DNA of 32,734 nucleotides from Saprospiraceae bacterium (lineage in GTDB: Bacteria > Bacteroidota > Bacteroidia > Chitinophagales > Saprospiraceae). Positions within the stretch are counted from its first letter, which is position 1, and every line of letters begins with the position of its first letter. The stretch spans positions 1 to 32,734 of the forward strand of contig JAHDGD010000033.1 in assembly GCA_020627825.1 (NCBI GenBank), read 5' to 3'. The notes below the pieces were generated by a model. It was not told where the DNA came from. It saw nothing but the letters and a program-made list of their open reading frames with translations, and did not search any database. Position numbers and translations under genes: made by a program. Positions 1 to 8,814 of the stretch are shown here, one piece after another.

Positions 1-365
1 GTTGATTTTTTCGATTTGTTTTGATATAGTGTATGCTCATACACTTGCTTTTATGTACGACAAAATTTCGACATTTTTTAACGCAATTGGACTTAAGGCC
101 GAACTTTCTTTTTCTGTTGACATGAAAATAATTTGATCTATTGTATAATTGAAAAAAAGTGCTAGTTAGATAGAATAAAGGATAAGGAATTTTTCAGAAA
201 CCTTTTAAAGAGTCAGATTTGACTATAAATTTCGAAGGACTAGCCTAAGACTTAGATTTCTTAAGATTAATTGAGGTGAAATTTAAACAGAGTCAATGTA
301 AAAAAAAGATAAAGACTCGGTATAAATAATGCAGAATATAAGACTACTGAGTATATTTGTGGCAT
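1..365. other. Upstream region of lepA, no recognised gene
   Basis: This is a 365-bp AT-rich stretch with no open reading frame worth reporting and no RNA fold that I recognise. A TAnnTTTG-like octamer (TATATTTG, 352-359) lies only 6 bp before the lepA ATG, with no TTTG box at the expected distance upstream, so I do not call it a promoter. The region probably carries the lepA promoter and leader, but I cannot place them. Confidence 0.4.
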
Positions 366-2156
366 ATGAAAGAGATAAGGAATTTTTGTGTTATAGCTCA
401 TATTGATCATGGAAAATCAACACTTTCTGATCGATTACTTGAATTTACGCAAACCATTTCAGAAAGGGACATGACGAATCAAGCTCTTGATGATATGGAT
501 CTAGAGAGAGAAAGAGGCATCACAATCAAGTCACATGCAATTCAGATTTACTACAAGCATACAGATGGTGTAACGTATACATTTAATTTGATTGATACAC
601 CTGGTCACGTCGATTTCTCTTATGAAGTTTCAAGATCGATTGCTGCCTGCGAAGGAGCTTTGTTGCTAGTTGACGCTTCACAAGGAATTCAAGCCCAAAC
701 TATTTCAAACTTATATCTAGCTATTGAACACGATCTTGAAATTATTCCTGTTTTAAACAAAGTAGACATGGAGTCTGCGATGATTGAAGAAGTGAGTGAT
801 CAGGTTATTGATTTGATAGGTTGTGATAAAGATGAAATTGTTCTAGCAAGTGGAAAAACGGGAATTGGTATTCAAGATATTATGAATGCTATTGTTGATC
901 GAGTTCCTGCTCCTCAGGGAAAGGTAGAAGCGCCGCTACAAGCTTTAATATTTGACTCTGTTTTCAATCCTTTCAGAGGAGTTATTGCTTATTTCCGAAT
1001 TTTAAATGGTGTCCTGAAAAAAGGAGATCATGTTCGATTTGTGAATACTGGAAATGAATACACAGCAGATGAAATTGGCATATTGCAATTGGATTTAGTA
1101 CCGAAGAAAGAACTACAAACAGGTGATGTAGGCTATATCATCACTGGTATCAAAACATCAAGTGAAATTAAAGTAGGAGATACCATTACTACAGTTGCAA
1201 ATCCTTGTGAGACTGGTATAGATGGATTTGAGCTAGTAAAGCCTATGGTTTTTGCTGGTATTTTTCCTATAGATAATGATGATTTTGAAGATTTAAGAGA
1301 TTCATTAGAGAAGTTGCAATTAAATGATGCCTCACTTGTATTTGAACCTGAAACATCAGTTGCATTGGGGTTTGGTTTTAGGTGTGGTTTTCTAGGAATG
1401 CTGCACTTGGAAATTATCCAAGAACGATTATCTAGAGAGTTTAATCAAGAAGTCATCACCACAGTTCCAAATGTATCGTATTATGCGTACACTAAAAAGG
1501 GTGAAAAACTATTAATCAATACCCCAAACGATCTTCCAGATCCTACTTTGCTCGATCGTGTTGAAGAACCTTATATAAGTGCACAAATTATATCGAAACC
1601 TGAATATATAGGTGCTATAATGTCCTTGTGTATGGATAAAAGGGGGAATCTCACGAAGCAAACTTATTTAACTACTGAAAGAGTTGAATTAAGCTTCGAA
1701 TTGCCTTTAGCGGAGATTGTTTTTGATTTCTATGATCGATTAAAATCTATCTCTAGAGGATATGCATCTTTCGATTATCAACCTACAGGTTATCAACCAA
1801 GTGATCTTGTAAAATTAGATATTAAGCTAAATGGTGATTCTGTTGACGCATTGTCTTCATTAGTTCATCGAGATAAAGCCGATTCCTTCGGAAGGAAAAT
1901 CTGTAAGAAATTAAAGGAATTACTTCCTAGACAGCAATTTATGATAGCGATTCAAGCTGCAATCGGTGCTAAAATAATTGCAAGAGAAACAATATCTGCA
2001 TTGCGTAAAGATGTTACAGCTAAATGTTACGGTGGTGATATTACTCGTAAACGTAAATTATTGGAAAAACAGAAGAAGGGGAAAAAGAAAATGAGAAGTA
2101 TTGGGAATGTTGAAGTACCGCAAAAGGCATTTTTGCAAGTTTTGAAGCTGGATTAA
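366..2156 (+). CDS. lepA: Elongation factor 4 (LepA), ribosome-bound translational GTPase
   Basis: LepA/EF4 is a cytoplasmic translational GTPase that acts on the ribosome during initiation or elongation and under ionic stress. Visible GTPase motifs are the P-loop AHIDHGKS (residues 11-18), the switch region ending in RERGITI (about 48-54), DTPGH (77-81) and NKVD (131-134). The LepA-specific C-terminal domain follows, with the basic tail [20 protein letters not shown]. At 596 residues it matches the usual family length of about 600. The open frame extends back to a TTG at 357, but I chose the ATG at 366 because it gives the family-typical beginning [17 protein letters not shown]. It has no close gene on its strand, and the next coding gene converges on it. 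Identification is certain; only the start is a choice. Confidence 0.98.
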   Translation: MKEIRNFCVIAHIDHGKSTLSDRLLEFTQTISERDMTNQALDDMDLERERGITIKSHAIQIYYKHTDGVTYTFNLIDTPGHVDFSYEVSRSIAACEGALLLVDASQGIQAQTISNLYLAIEHDLEIIPVLNKVDMESAMIEEVSDQVIDLIGCDKDEIVLASGKTGIGIQDIMNAIVDRVPAPQGKVEAPLQALIFDSVFNPFRGVIAYFRILNGVLKKGDHVRFVNTGNEYTADEIGILQLDLVPKKELQTGDVGYIITGIKTSSEIKVGDTITTVANPCETGIDGFELVKPMVFAGIFPIDNDDFEDLRDSLEKLQLNDASLVFEPETSVALGFGFRCGFLGMLHLEIIQERLSREFNQEVITTVPNVSYYAYTKKGEKLLINTPNDLPDPTLLDRVEEPYISAQIISKPEYIGAIMSLCMDKRGNLTKQTYLTTERVELSFELPLAEIVFDFYDRLKSISRGYASFDYQPTGYQPSDLVKLDIKLNGDSVDALSSLVHRDKADSFGRKICKKLKELLPRQQFMIAIQAAIGAKIIARETISALRKDVTAKCYGGDITRKRKLLEKQKKGKKKMRSIGNVEVPQKAFLQVLKLD

Positions 2157-2193
2157 TCACTTACCTTATCAAGTTTTATAGTTCCGTATTATT

Positions 2194-2217
2194 TCTTTTG
2201 GGCTTAAGCCCAAAAGA
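2194..2217. repeat. Perfect 24-bp palindrome with core TTTTGGGCTTAAGCCCAAAA
   Basis: The palindrome is perfect over 24 bp and has no loop, 37 bp after the lepA stop. No T-run follows it on either strand, so it is a poor intrinsic terminator. The same arms (TTTTGGGCT and AGCCCAAAA) recur at 12075-12094, 20519-20538 and 28671-28691, which makes it one member of a small dispersed family in this window. Confidence 0.75.
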
Positions 2218-2522
2218 GAATGCAGGTAATGGTCTCTGTTCCACTCCTTTCTAAGACATTTTTCTATGTTTTAATATGAGTGTTTTATTGGTTATAAAGG
2301 AGCTATGCATCCTACAAATTTTGTTTGAACCCTTTTTTACTTAGTATTCTTTTGGGAAAATCTAAAAATGACGATTTTCATGAATAGTAATCCTCGCAAT
2401 AAACCAAATAATATTCTGTGCTAAACCCACTAACTCAAACCAATATTTCAGGAAAATAATTTTTGTAAAATATTAATTTAAAATTTCCACTTGTTTTGAA
2501 ATTTTATTTATTTTTGTTTTGT

Positions 2523-2632
2523 CTTAATGACCTGGTCCTTCCATGAAAAGCAAATTTGGACCTGATAATTTTGGATTTGTGATTTTATTGAGGGGGCCAT
2601 CATTGTATAATGATCGGCTTTCCCTTTTTTTT
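2523..2632 (+). ncRNA. Possible small RNA, about 110 nt
   Basis: A consensus -7 octamer TATTTTTG sits at 2509-2516, which would start a transcript near 2523. About 110 nt later comes a hairpin followed by eight T (2592-2632). A short 5' stem (GGTCC pairing with GGACC about 20 nt later) is possible. No -33 TTTG lies at the exact 20-nt spacing; TTG/TTTG sequences occur closer, at 2491-2498. No known RNA family is recognised, and this is an inference from promoter-like and terminator-like signals only. Confidence 0.25.
2592..2632 (+). terminator. Intrinsic terminator with T8 tract
   Basis: The stem pairs GCCATCATT (2596-2604) with AATGAT plus GGC (2609-2618) around a GTAT loop with one bulged C. 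An outer GGG/CCC pairing is possible, and eight T follow at 2625-2632. It reads in the plus direction, about 440 bp beyond lepA, so it may end lepA read-through or a small RNA. Confidence 0.55.
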
Positions 2633-2673
2633 ATCCTCTCTATTTACATAAATTATATTGTTCCATTTCTTAT

Positions 2674-2717
2674 AAAAAAAGGTTGCATGTCTCCTTTGTG
2701 GGAAACATGCAACCTTT
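2674..2717 (-). terminator. Bidirectional intrinsic terminator
   Basis: The perfect 10-bp stem GGTTGCATGT (2681-2690) / ACATGCAACC (2705-2714) is extended by AAA/TTT, with a 14-nt loop. Seven A flank it on the left and TTTCTTTT on the right. On the minus strand the stem is therefore followed by seven T, suiting termination of the gene at 2927-3541, and the other face can stop plus-strand transcription. Confidence 0.7.
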
Positions 2718-2926
2718 CTTTTGTGTGAATAATAGATAAGGGAGTTTAATCGTAACTTTTAAGATACTTCATTTTAGAAAATAGGTCAATGAAGAAACCT
2801 TCTACTGGGTATTATTTAATTTACACTAGCGTGTTTCTAAGGCAAATTATACTGAAAGTAACAAATAGCATCCCTTACCTATTATTCGCTTTAATTTGTA
2901 TGTCTGCTAACTTTATAAAATTGGCC

Positions 2927-3541
2927 TTATAGTTTTAAATATTTTTTCGTTTCTACCGTTCCATCAGCCTTTCTTATTTTAATCAAGTAAAACCCTGCTC
3001 TGAGACTTTTAAGATCAATTTGTTTTTTATTTAATACCTCAACAGGAAAAGTTACTCCTTCTTTATTCTCAATCTGAATTTCTGTTATATTCTCTACTCC
3101 CAAGTCTAAAATATGTGGAACTGTGTTTTTTCTCATTTCGACTTTATCCACAAAGGATCCTGTCACTAATCGATGTTCGGAATAAGAATGATCTCCATTT
3201 TCAAAAATCATTTTTAATCGCACAAAATAATGTTGGTCAACAGTAGGTTTCATTACACTATATTGTCCTCCTTCTATCGCTTTATTACTTAGAATAACGT
3301 TTGAAGATTCCCATACTTGAAGATCTCTACTAGACTCTAAAACGAAATGGCTGAAATTTAATTCTGAAATTGTTTCCCATTCAAACGTAGTAACTTCTTC
3401 TGATGAAATATGAGTGAATTCAGAAAGTTCTACTGTGAATTTTTTTGTTTCTTTTACTGGTTCTCCGCTGTTTGGAGTGGCATAAATAGTACCAGATAGG
3501 AAAAGACAGGGTACGGCGATGTATTGCATGAATGTTCTCAT
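2927..3541 (-). CDS. Secreted protein with degenerate T9SS C-terminal sorting domain
   Basis: This is a 204-residue protein of unknown function. The first ~21 residues (MRTFMQYIAVPCLFLSGTIYA) form a signal peptide. The middle part (about 50-130) looks like a fibronectin-III-like beta sandwich: it has the pattern FxWETxSELNFSHFVLESSxDLxxWE and later YFVRLKMIFENGDHSYSE, seen in Bacteroidota surface proteins. The last ~60 residues, ending LRAGFYLIKIRKADGTVETK plus KYLKL, resemble a type A T9SS sorting tail (GxYxxKIxxxxxxxxKKxxK), so the protein is probably exported through the outer membrane and cleaved or anchored. It stands alone, divergent from the TPR gene, with a terminator 210 bp downstream. 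The function cannot be named. Confidence 0.75.
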   Translation of the reverse strand: MRTFMQYIAVPCLFLSGTIYATPNSGEPVKETKKFTVELSEFTHISSEEVTTFEWETISELNFSHFVLESSRDLQVWESSNVILSNKAIEGGQYSVMKPTVDQHYFVRLKMIFENGDHSYSEHRLVTGSFVDKVEMRKNTVPHILDLGVENITEIQIENKEGVTFPVEVLNKKQIDLKSLRAGFYLIKIRKADGTVETKKYLKL

Positions 3542-3853
3542 AACTGTAATTTTTTGTTGCTAATAACTTTGACTTCAAATAGTTGGAATGAAGTCTATAT
3601 TTTATATCTTGTAACGAGTTCTAAGGGTAAACTCTGTTTCAAATTTATTTTCTTTTCTCTTTTTAAACAAGTAATTTATACTGTAAACAAGGTACTTGCA
3701 AAATATTTGCTATTCTTTGTGTGAAAATCGCAGTAATTAGTTTGTTTTGTGTAAAGTATTTTACACCTCTTTTTACTAGTTTTCTTTCTTTTTTATTCAT
3801 TTTATCAGATAAAAAATCAATCATTTTGATAAATAAGATTGCTAAGAATTCAC
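3542..3853. other. Divergent intergenic region
   Basis: These 312 bp separate the start codons of the secreted protein (-) and the TPR protein (+). The stretch is AT-rich and without a credible gene. The only structure noted is an interrupted dyad at 3749-3766. No perfect TAnnTTTG box was found for either gene. Confidence 0.5.
3749..3766. promoter_or_regulatory. Interrupted dyad GTGTAAA-N4-TTTACAC
   Basis: Two 7-bp half-sites in perfect inverted repeat are separated by 4 bp, 88 bp upstream of the TPR gene start. The size and spacing fit an operator for a dimeric regulator, but there is no supporting second copy in the window, so this is only a candidate. Confidence 0.25.
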
Positions 3854-5182
3854 ATGATTAACCAAATGAATGTAGGTCAAGCATTACTGTATTTAACATC
3901 AGAATCAGAAGAAGAAATAGAACTTGTTCTTGATATCTTAAAGGAGGATCATAGCTTATATGAGCTTGTTAAGCCATTTGTATTACATTATATCAAAGGC
4001 TATCTCAAAGATCCTTATGCGACATTAATGGATATCGTACATGTTACTTTTCCTCAAGACTTGAGAAGCTTTTCGACAAAGACTAATAAAGAGCGAATTG
4101 AACTTAGGTCATTATCTTTAAGAAGTGTAGAATGCATTGTGAATTTCTATGGCGGGTTAGCTGCTCGATTTTTTAATTTCAATTCTTATCAAGATAGTAT
4201 ACAAAAGGTACATACTAAAAAGACGCTTATTCAAATAAATAAAAAATATTTTCAGCGAATAAAGAATGGTTTTGAAGAAATGGTAGAATTCCTGAGGGAG
4301 TTTGAAGAATTGAAAAACCATTGGTATCTTGATCTTATGTCGCATTTCAACAGCTTTATTTATAGTATTGAATTAGGAAATGGACATTATACTGCTTTAT
4401 TCAATACAATGTACTATAATGAATTTTTCGCTTTTGCAATGACATATGCTTTCGGCCCTTTCACCATTTCAGCGGATTTAAATGGAGCTATTAAATTACC
4501 ACAGATTATTTGGGGATTTGAAAATGGAATTAAGTTAGAGAAAAAACAATATGGATCATTTGAATTTGATATGCCTAAAAGTCCATTGCAAATCTATAAT
4601 CACTGTGTTCTAGATATAAAAAACAGTAATACAATTGTTTCAAGCCATATAAAAGTGGAAAAGGACTGGCAAGATTATTTAGCATATAGAAAAAAAGGCA
4701 CAAATGCTTATAAAGAAGGTCAATATCAAGAGGCTTTGCAGTTATTCGAGAAAGCAGCATCTAAGAAAGCTACAAAAACGATCTATTTGTTCATCCTTCA
4801 TATACATCAAGAACTTCAACTTGAAGAGAAAGAAATTCTTTTGAAAATAAATGATATCGATCCTGAAGACGTCATCATTATAAATAACCTTGCATATACT
4901 TACCTAGAAAATAATGAACTAGACTTGGCATTTAAAACTATTCAAAGAGCCTTACAAATACAACCTCTTTTCGATTTAGGTCTTGCAACAAGAGCAGAAA
5001 TTAGTTTTGCAATGGGCAACGAAGAAGATATGTTTACTTGTCTAGATGCTGCTGCATTAGTAGGGTTCGATATTTCCGAATGTAATCTTGAACTATATAA
5101 CCAATACGGACATACAGAAAGATATCAAGGTATTCTACGTATAGTTGAAGAATACAAGAAAATCAACAAACGTAAAAATTAG
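3854..5182 (+). CDS. Tetratricopeptide-repeat protein of unknown function
   Basis: This is a cytoplasmic-looking protein of about 442 residues with no signal peptide or membrane segment. The C-terminal third (from about residue 275) has TPR units: a helix pair around KGTNAYKEGQYQEALQLFEK and a second around NLAYTYLENNELDLAFKTIQ with ALQIQP, followed by a third, less regular pair. TPRs bind protein partners. The N-terminal ~270 residues are mainly helical, with many aromatic residues (for example NSFIYSIELGNGHYTALFNT), and match no family I know. The frame opens at TTG 3839; I chose ATG 3854, and ATG 3866 is also possible. The gene is single and convergent with the S9 peptidase gene, so context gives no role. 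Confidence 0.7.
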   Translation: MINQMNVGQALLYLTSESEEEIELVLDILKEDHSLYELVKPFVLHYIKGYLKDPYATLMDIVHVTFPQDLRSFSTKTNKERIELRSLSLRSVECIVNFYGGLAARFFNFNSYQDSIQKVHTKKTLIQINKKYFQRIKNGFEEMVEFLREFEELKNHWYLDLMSHFNSFIYSIELGNGHYTALFNTMYYNEFFAFAMTYAFGPFTISADLNGAIKLPQIIWGFENGIKLEKKQYGSFEFDMPKSPLQIYNHCVLDIKNSNTIVSSHIKVEKDWQDYLAYRKKGTNAYKEGQYQEALQLFEKAASKKATKTIYLFILHIHQELQLEEKEILLKINDIDPEDVIIINNLAYTYLENNELDLAFKTIQRALQIQPLFDLGLATRAEISFAMGNEEDMFTCLDAAALVGFDISECNLELYNQYGHTERYQGILRIVEEYKKINKRKN

Positions 5183-5258
5183 CAAGACATATGCGCTATT
5201 GTTTGCTTATATCTTTGTTGCTTTAAAACTTTAGTAAAATCTCAAAACTTTAATGACA

Positions 5259-7685
5259 TTATTCCTCAGCTGTCTCTTTATTCTTTACATACTTTTCAAG
5301 CCACTGATCTTGTTCCCACAGTAAATGTAGAATACTTTCCTTGGCTCTATACCCATGACTTTCTTTAGGTAGCATTACTAATCTAGCAGTAGCACCTAAA
5401 CCTTTAAGAGCATTAAAATAACGTTCACTTTGTAAAGGGTAGGTACCGCTATTATTATCAGCTTCACCATGAATTAAAAGCAAAGGAGTCTTCATTTTAT
5501 CAGCATGCATAAATGGTGACATTGTATAGTAAACTTCAGGTGCTTCCCAGTATGATCTTTCTTCGCTTTGGAAACCAAAAGGTGTAAGGGTTCTGTTATA
5601 CGCTCCACTTCTTGCAATACCTGCAGCGAAAAGATCGGAATGTGATAGTAAATTTGCAACCATAAATGCTCCATATGAATGCCCACCTACAGCGACTCTA
5701 TTTCGATCAATATATCCCATATTATCCACTGCATCTATAGCTGCTTTTGCATTCGCTACAAGCTGTTCTCTAAAGGAATCATTCGGTTCTTTATCTCCTT
5801 CTCCTACAATAGGAAAAGCAGCATCATCCAATACCACATATCCTTTATTTACCCAATATATTGGCGATCCCCAGTAAGGATAAGTAAATTCATTCGGGTT
5901 CTGCGTGTTCTGAGATGCACTGTTCTTATCTTTATATTCTCTCGGATAAGCCCATAAAATCATTGGCATTTTCTTGCCTGAGTTCTTATCATAACCAACA
6001 GGTAAGTATAAGGTTCCTGAAAGCTCTAAACCATCATCTCTTTTGTACGTAATGACTTCTTTGTCAACATTTTGAATAGCTTGAAAAGGATTCTCAAAGA
6101 AACTGATTTGTTGTACTTTTTGTCTCTTTATGTCTCTGAAATAAAAATTGGGATAATCACTTTTACTTTCTATTCGAACGAGTAACTTGTTGTTTGTATA
6201 ATCATAATCATATAGTGTTTCCAGTTGATTCTCTAGCTCACTTCTATATAGTGTTTCTGTGTTGCCACTGTCAAAATCGTAAGTGTTCAAAAATGGAAAT
6301 TGACCTTTTTCTGTAAAACCATCACCTAGTAAATAGGCCTTACCTTCATTAAGAACAAGTACATTTCTACCATATTCATTTTTATCTGTAACAAAATCAC
6401 CTGGATCGTTATAGCGATCCTGATAGTTTCTATCAATAATGGTCTTTACCTCCATACTTTGACCTGAAGGATCAAATGTGTAACTCTTTGTATTTCGATT
6501 ATTCCACCAATAATCATGTACAATAGCTAATTGATCATTTGCCCAAGATATGTAACTGTATCTGTTTTTAGTTTTAACTAGTGAACGAGCTGAACCGTCA
6601 AATGGTGCGTCCCATTGATATATTTCATCTCTATATTCTACTTCAACTGCAGGGTCTCCTCCATCCAATGCAACTGCATAAACTAGACTAGCTGGTTTAT
6701 CAGCTCTCCATGAATAACTTCTTTTCCCTTTTTGTGTGGACATAAAACCTTTTGGTAAATCTTCCAACAATGGAGTTCGATTCGCTTCAACAATTTTTTG
6801 GCCGTCTTTGGTGTAAACCATTGCTACCGATGGAAATCTTCTATATGGGACCAAGTAAGAGAACGGGCGTTCAATAGTTGTAACCAATACATATTCTCCA
6901 TTCGGAGAAAAACGGATGGATGTATACATCGCCGCATCAAGAAATTTTTCTCTATTTCCTTCTACGTCAATTATATGAATTTCACTTGTCGCTAATTGTT
7001 CGAAATTTGCTTCATCATTTTTATTTTTTAATAAGTCTTGGTACGTTCTATTTTGAGCTTTTTTTCCATCACTTACAGAAATAGTAGGACCGCTAGGAAT
7101 CGAATTATTTGTGTCAATAAGATCAACTTTATTTTGGGGAAGTACTTTGACTAGGAGTCTTTTATTATCGGAAAACCAGTTAATGGTGCTTCGCATATTC
7201 GCATTTAGAATTGCTTCGGTTAATTTTTTTGCTTTTGCTTTTTTTACATCAAGAACCCACAGTTCTACGCCTTTGTCTGTTGTATGTGTAAAAGCAATCA
7301 TGGAGTAGTCGGGAGACCAATTGAAGTTGGTGAGTTTAGCTTTGGACGGAAGTCCAGAAACCTTTTGTTCCGACTTTTCTTGAACAGTAATTCGATTTAC
7401 ACCAATGTCATTATAATATGTTGTTCTCGAGCCAATATTAGTTGCAGGATCAATTCGCAGACCTGCTAATCTTAACTCTTTCCTTGATAATTCATCGATC
7501 GACTTATAGGCATCTCTATATAATAGAATCATACTTGATTTATCATTGTTGAGAAGCACGCGAGGAGCTAAGGGGACATCTACAAGACTTAATATATCAT
7601 CACTTGGTTTTTGATAATTTAGATTGTCTTGTGCATCCATCATAATAAAAGAAAAAAGGAAAATGAGTGTAAGTAAATGTTTCAT
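5259..7685 (-). CDS. Exported S9 family (prolyl-oligopeptidase type) serine peptidase
   Basis: The product is an 808-residue peptidase with a signal peptide (MKHLLTLIFLFSFIMMDAQ), so it acts in the periplasm or is lipid-free exported. Residues of about 20-540 form the predicted beta-propeller gate, with repeated segments such as LTNFNWSPDYSMIAFT and IRFSPNGEYVLV. The last ~260 residues are the alpha/beta-hydrolase peptidase domain. The catalytic triad is visible: Ser670 in GGHSYGAF, Asp743 in HGEADNN and His777 in KESHGYR. Such enzymes cleave short peptides, often after Pro, Ala or Glu, and probably serve peptide nutrition. In several Bacteroidota homologues this type is annotated as a glutamyl or prolyl endopeptidase; the exact specificity cannot be told here. 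It stands divergent from the superoxide dismutase gene with a 378-bp shared upstream region. Confidence 0.92.
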   Translation of the reverse strand: MKHLLTLIFLFSFIMMDAQDNLNYQKPSDDILSLVDVPLAPRVLLNNDKSSMILLYRDAYKSIDELSRKELRLAGLRIDPATNIGSRTTYYNDIGVNRITVQEKSEQKVSGLPSKAKLTNFNWSPDYSMIAFTHTTDKGVELWVLDVKKAKAKKLTEAILNANMRSTINWFSDNKRLLVKVLPQNKVDLIDTNNSIPSGPTISVSDGKKAQNRTYQDLLKNKNDEANFEQLATSEIHIIDVEGNREKFLDAAMYTSIRFSPNGEYVLVTTIERPFSYLVPYRRFPSVAMVYTKDGQKIVEANRTPLLEDLPKGFMSTQKGKRSYSWRADKPASLVYAVALDGGDPAVEVEYRDEIYQWDAPFDGSARSLVKTKNRYSYISWANDQLAIVHDYWWNNRNTKSYTFDPSGQSMEVKTIIDRNYQDRYNDPGDFVTDKNEYGRNVLVLNEGKAYLLGDGFTEKGQFPFLNTYDFDSGNTETLYRSELENQLETLYDYDYTNNKLLVRIESKSDYPNFYFRDIKRQKVQQISFFENPFQAIQNVDKEVITYKRDDGLELSGTLYLPVGYDKNSGKKMPMILWAYPREYKDKNSASQNTQNPNEFTYPYWGSPIYWVNKGYVVLDDAAFPIVGEGDKEPNDSFREQLVANAKAAIDAVDNMGYIDRNRVAVGGHSYGAFMVANLLSHSDLFAAGIARSGAYNRTLTPFGFQSEERSYWEAPEVYYTMSPFMHADKMKTPLLLIHGEADNNSGTYPLQSERYFNALKGLGATARLVMLPKESHGYRAKESILHLLWEQDQWLEKYVKNKETAEE

Positions 7686-8063
7686 ATTTTAGGTATTAGA
7701 GCTTTAAAAGGAATCTTTCCTTTATGATACCTTTTAAAAACTAAAATGTCAGATAAATATTTCTTAAAATAAGTGATTTCTTCCTTAAAAAACATCGAAA
7801 TAGCGGAGACTATTACTGTATTTTATAGATCGAAACATCCTATTCGTCATTTAAATACAGTACAGGCATCTTAAAATTTAAATGGTATTGGTCTTGTAAA
7901 ATAAGTGAATATCTCTTTAAAAAGTGTAGTATTCTAAGATTTTATAATTCACGTTAAACATAAATGGCCTTATTTCTTTCTATTAATATTGAACTCTTTT
8001 GCTACAATAAATGAAAAGTGGCTTTTATTTTGTAGCTTTCACTTGATTCTAAAAAAGCTTAAT
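7686..8063. other. Divergent upstream region of peptidase and superoxide dismutase genes
   Basis: These 378 bp contain no gene. The open frame of the dismutase extends back to 7989, but that extension lacks homology to the family. Two inverted repeats are present: TTTAAAAGG/CCTTTTAAA at 7703-7738, in the likely leader of the peptidase gene, and TACTGTATTT/AAATACAGTA at 7814-7862. No perfect consensus promoter box was identified. Confidence 0.5.
7814..7862. promoter_or_regulatory. Inverted repeat TACTGTATTT ... AAATACAGTA
   Basis: The arms are exact 10-bp inverted repeats at 7814-7823 and 7853-7862, separated by 29 bp, midway between two divergent genes. Spaced half-sites of this sort could bind a regulator controlling both genes, or fold as a weak hairpin. 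There is no further evidence for either. Confidence 0.3.
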
Positions 8064-8801
8064 ATGAAACGTAGAGAATTTGTCCATAAAACAAGTATGG
8101 TAGCAGTAGGGATTGGAAGTTTGCCTGTCCTTTCTTGTACGAATGATCCCACACAAAAAGAACAATCTTCGACTTCTACCACACCTACTTTTACATTACC
8201 TGATTTACCTTATGACTTTAGTGCTCTTGCACCGAATATTGATGCAAGAACCATGGAAATTCATCATGACAAACATCATGCTGGATATGTGAAAAAATTA
8301 AATGCGGCATTACAAGATCACCCTTTAGCGGGAAAAAACTTAATGGATATATTAGCTTCTATTAAAGATCAAAATGCTGATGTTGGTGTGCGAAATAATG
8401 GAGGTGGCCATTACAATCATTCCATGTTTTGGAAAATTATGAAGCCTGGAGGAAGTGCTATGAGTCCAGAATTAAAAACCGCTCTCATGTCTACATTTAA
8501 TTCCAAAGAAGCATTCGAAAAAGCATTTGCAGCTGCAGCGAAGTCTAGATTTGGATCTGGATGGGCTTGGCTGAGTGTTGATCAAGATAAAAATTTATTT
8601 ATCAGCTCTACACCTAATCAAGATAATCCGTTGATGAAGCAAATTGTTGAAAAACCAGGAACTCCTATTTTAGGTATCGATGTATGGGAACATGCTTACT
8701 ATTTAAATTATCAAAACAGGAGAGGGGATTATATTGATAATTGGAATAATATCATAAATTGGGAACAAGTTTCAAAAAATTATACCGAAGCGATTTCCTA
8801 A
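8064..8801 (+). CDS. Exported Mn/Fe superoxide dismutase, predicted lipoprotein
   Basis: The enzyme converts superoxide to hydrogen peroxide and oxygen. The 245-residue product has an N-terminal export signal with twin arginines (KRREF, residues 2-6), a hydrophobic stretch and a lipobox-like VLSC with Cys25. It is then likely a periplasmic or outer-membrane lipoprotein exported by Tat. The mature part aligns with the family from TFTLPDLPYDFSAL on. Metal ligands are His67 (EIHHDKHH), His119 (GHYNHSMFW), Asp206 and His210 (DVWEHAYY). Gly-rich NNGGGH with Gln186 in STPNQDNPL is the arrangement of Mn-type enzymes, though cambialistic use is possible. I chose ATG 8064 because the longer frame from 7989 would hide the signal. 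A 14-bp gap to the next gene suggests co-transcription. Confidence 0.93.
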   Translation: MKRREFVHKTSMVAVGIGSLPVLSCTNDPTQKEQSSTSTTPTFTLPDLPYDFSALAPNIDARTMEIHHDKHHAGYVKKLNAALQDHPLAGKNLMDILASIKDQNADVGVRNNGGGHYNHSMFWKIMKPGGSAMSPELKTALMSTFNSKEAFEKAFAAAAKSRFGSGWAWLSVDQDKNLFISSTPNQDNPLMKQIVEKPGTPILGIDVWEHAYYLNYQNRRGDYIDNWNNIINWEQVSKNYTEAIS

Positions 8802-8814
8802 ACGTTTAGCTAGT

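Larger units (their letters stand above)
2157..2926. other. 770-bp intergenic region between convergent genes
   Basis: The stretch lies between lepA (+) and a minus-strand gene. No convincing protein gene was found; a 61-codon frame at 2543-2728 runs through two hairpins and has no family look. It does hold a 24-bp palindrome (2194-2217), a candidate small RNA ending in a T8 terminator (2592-2632) and a bidirectional terminator (2674-2717). I see nothing clear in 2218-2500 or 2718-2926. Confidence 0.6.

Noticed and set aside
117-149. TTGACA ... TATAAT pair upstream of lepA as a sigma70 promoter
   Set aside because: The spacing is 21 bp and the phylum uses a different consensus, so it is probably fortuitous.
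352-359. TATATTTG just before the lepA start as a -7 box giving a leaderless transcript
   Set aside because: No -33 TTTG at the expected distance and the position is so near the ATG that chance in AT-rich DNA is more likely.
2543-2728. 61-codon open frame on the plus strand
   Set aside because: It runs through two terminator-like hairpins, has no signal of a known family and no start signal; better read as non-coding.
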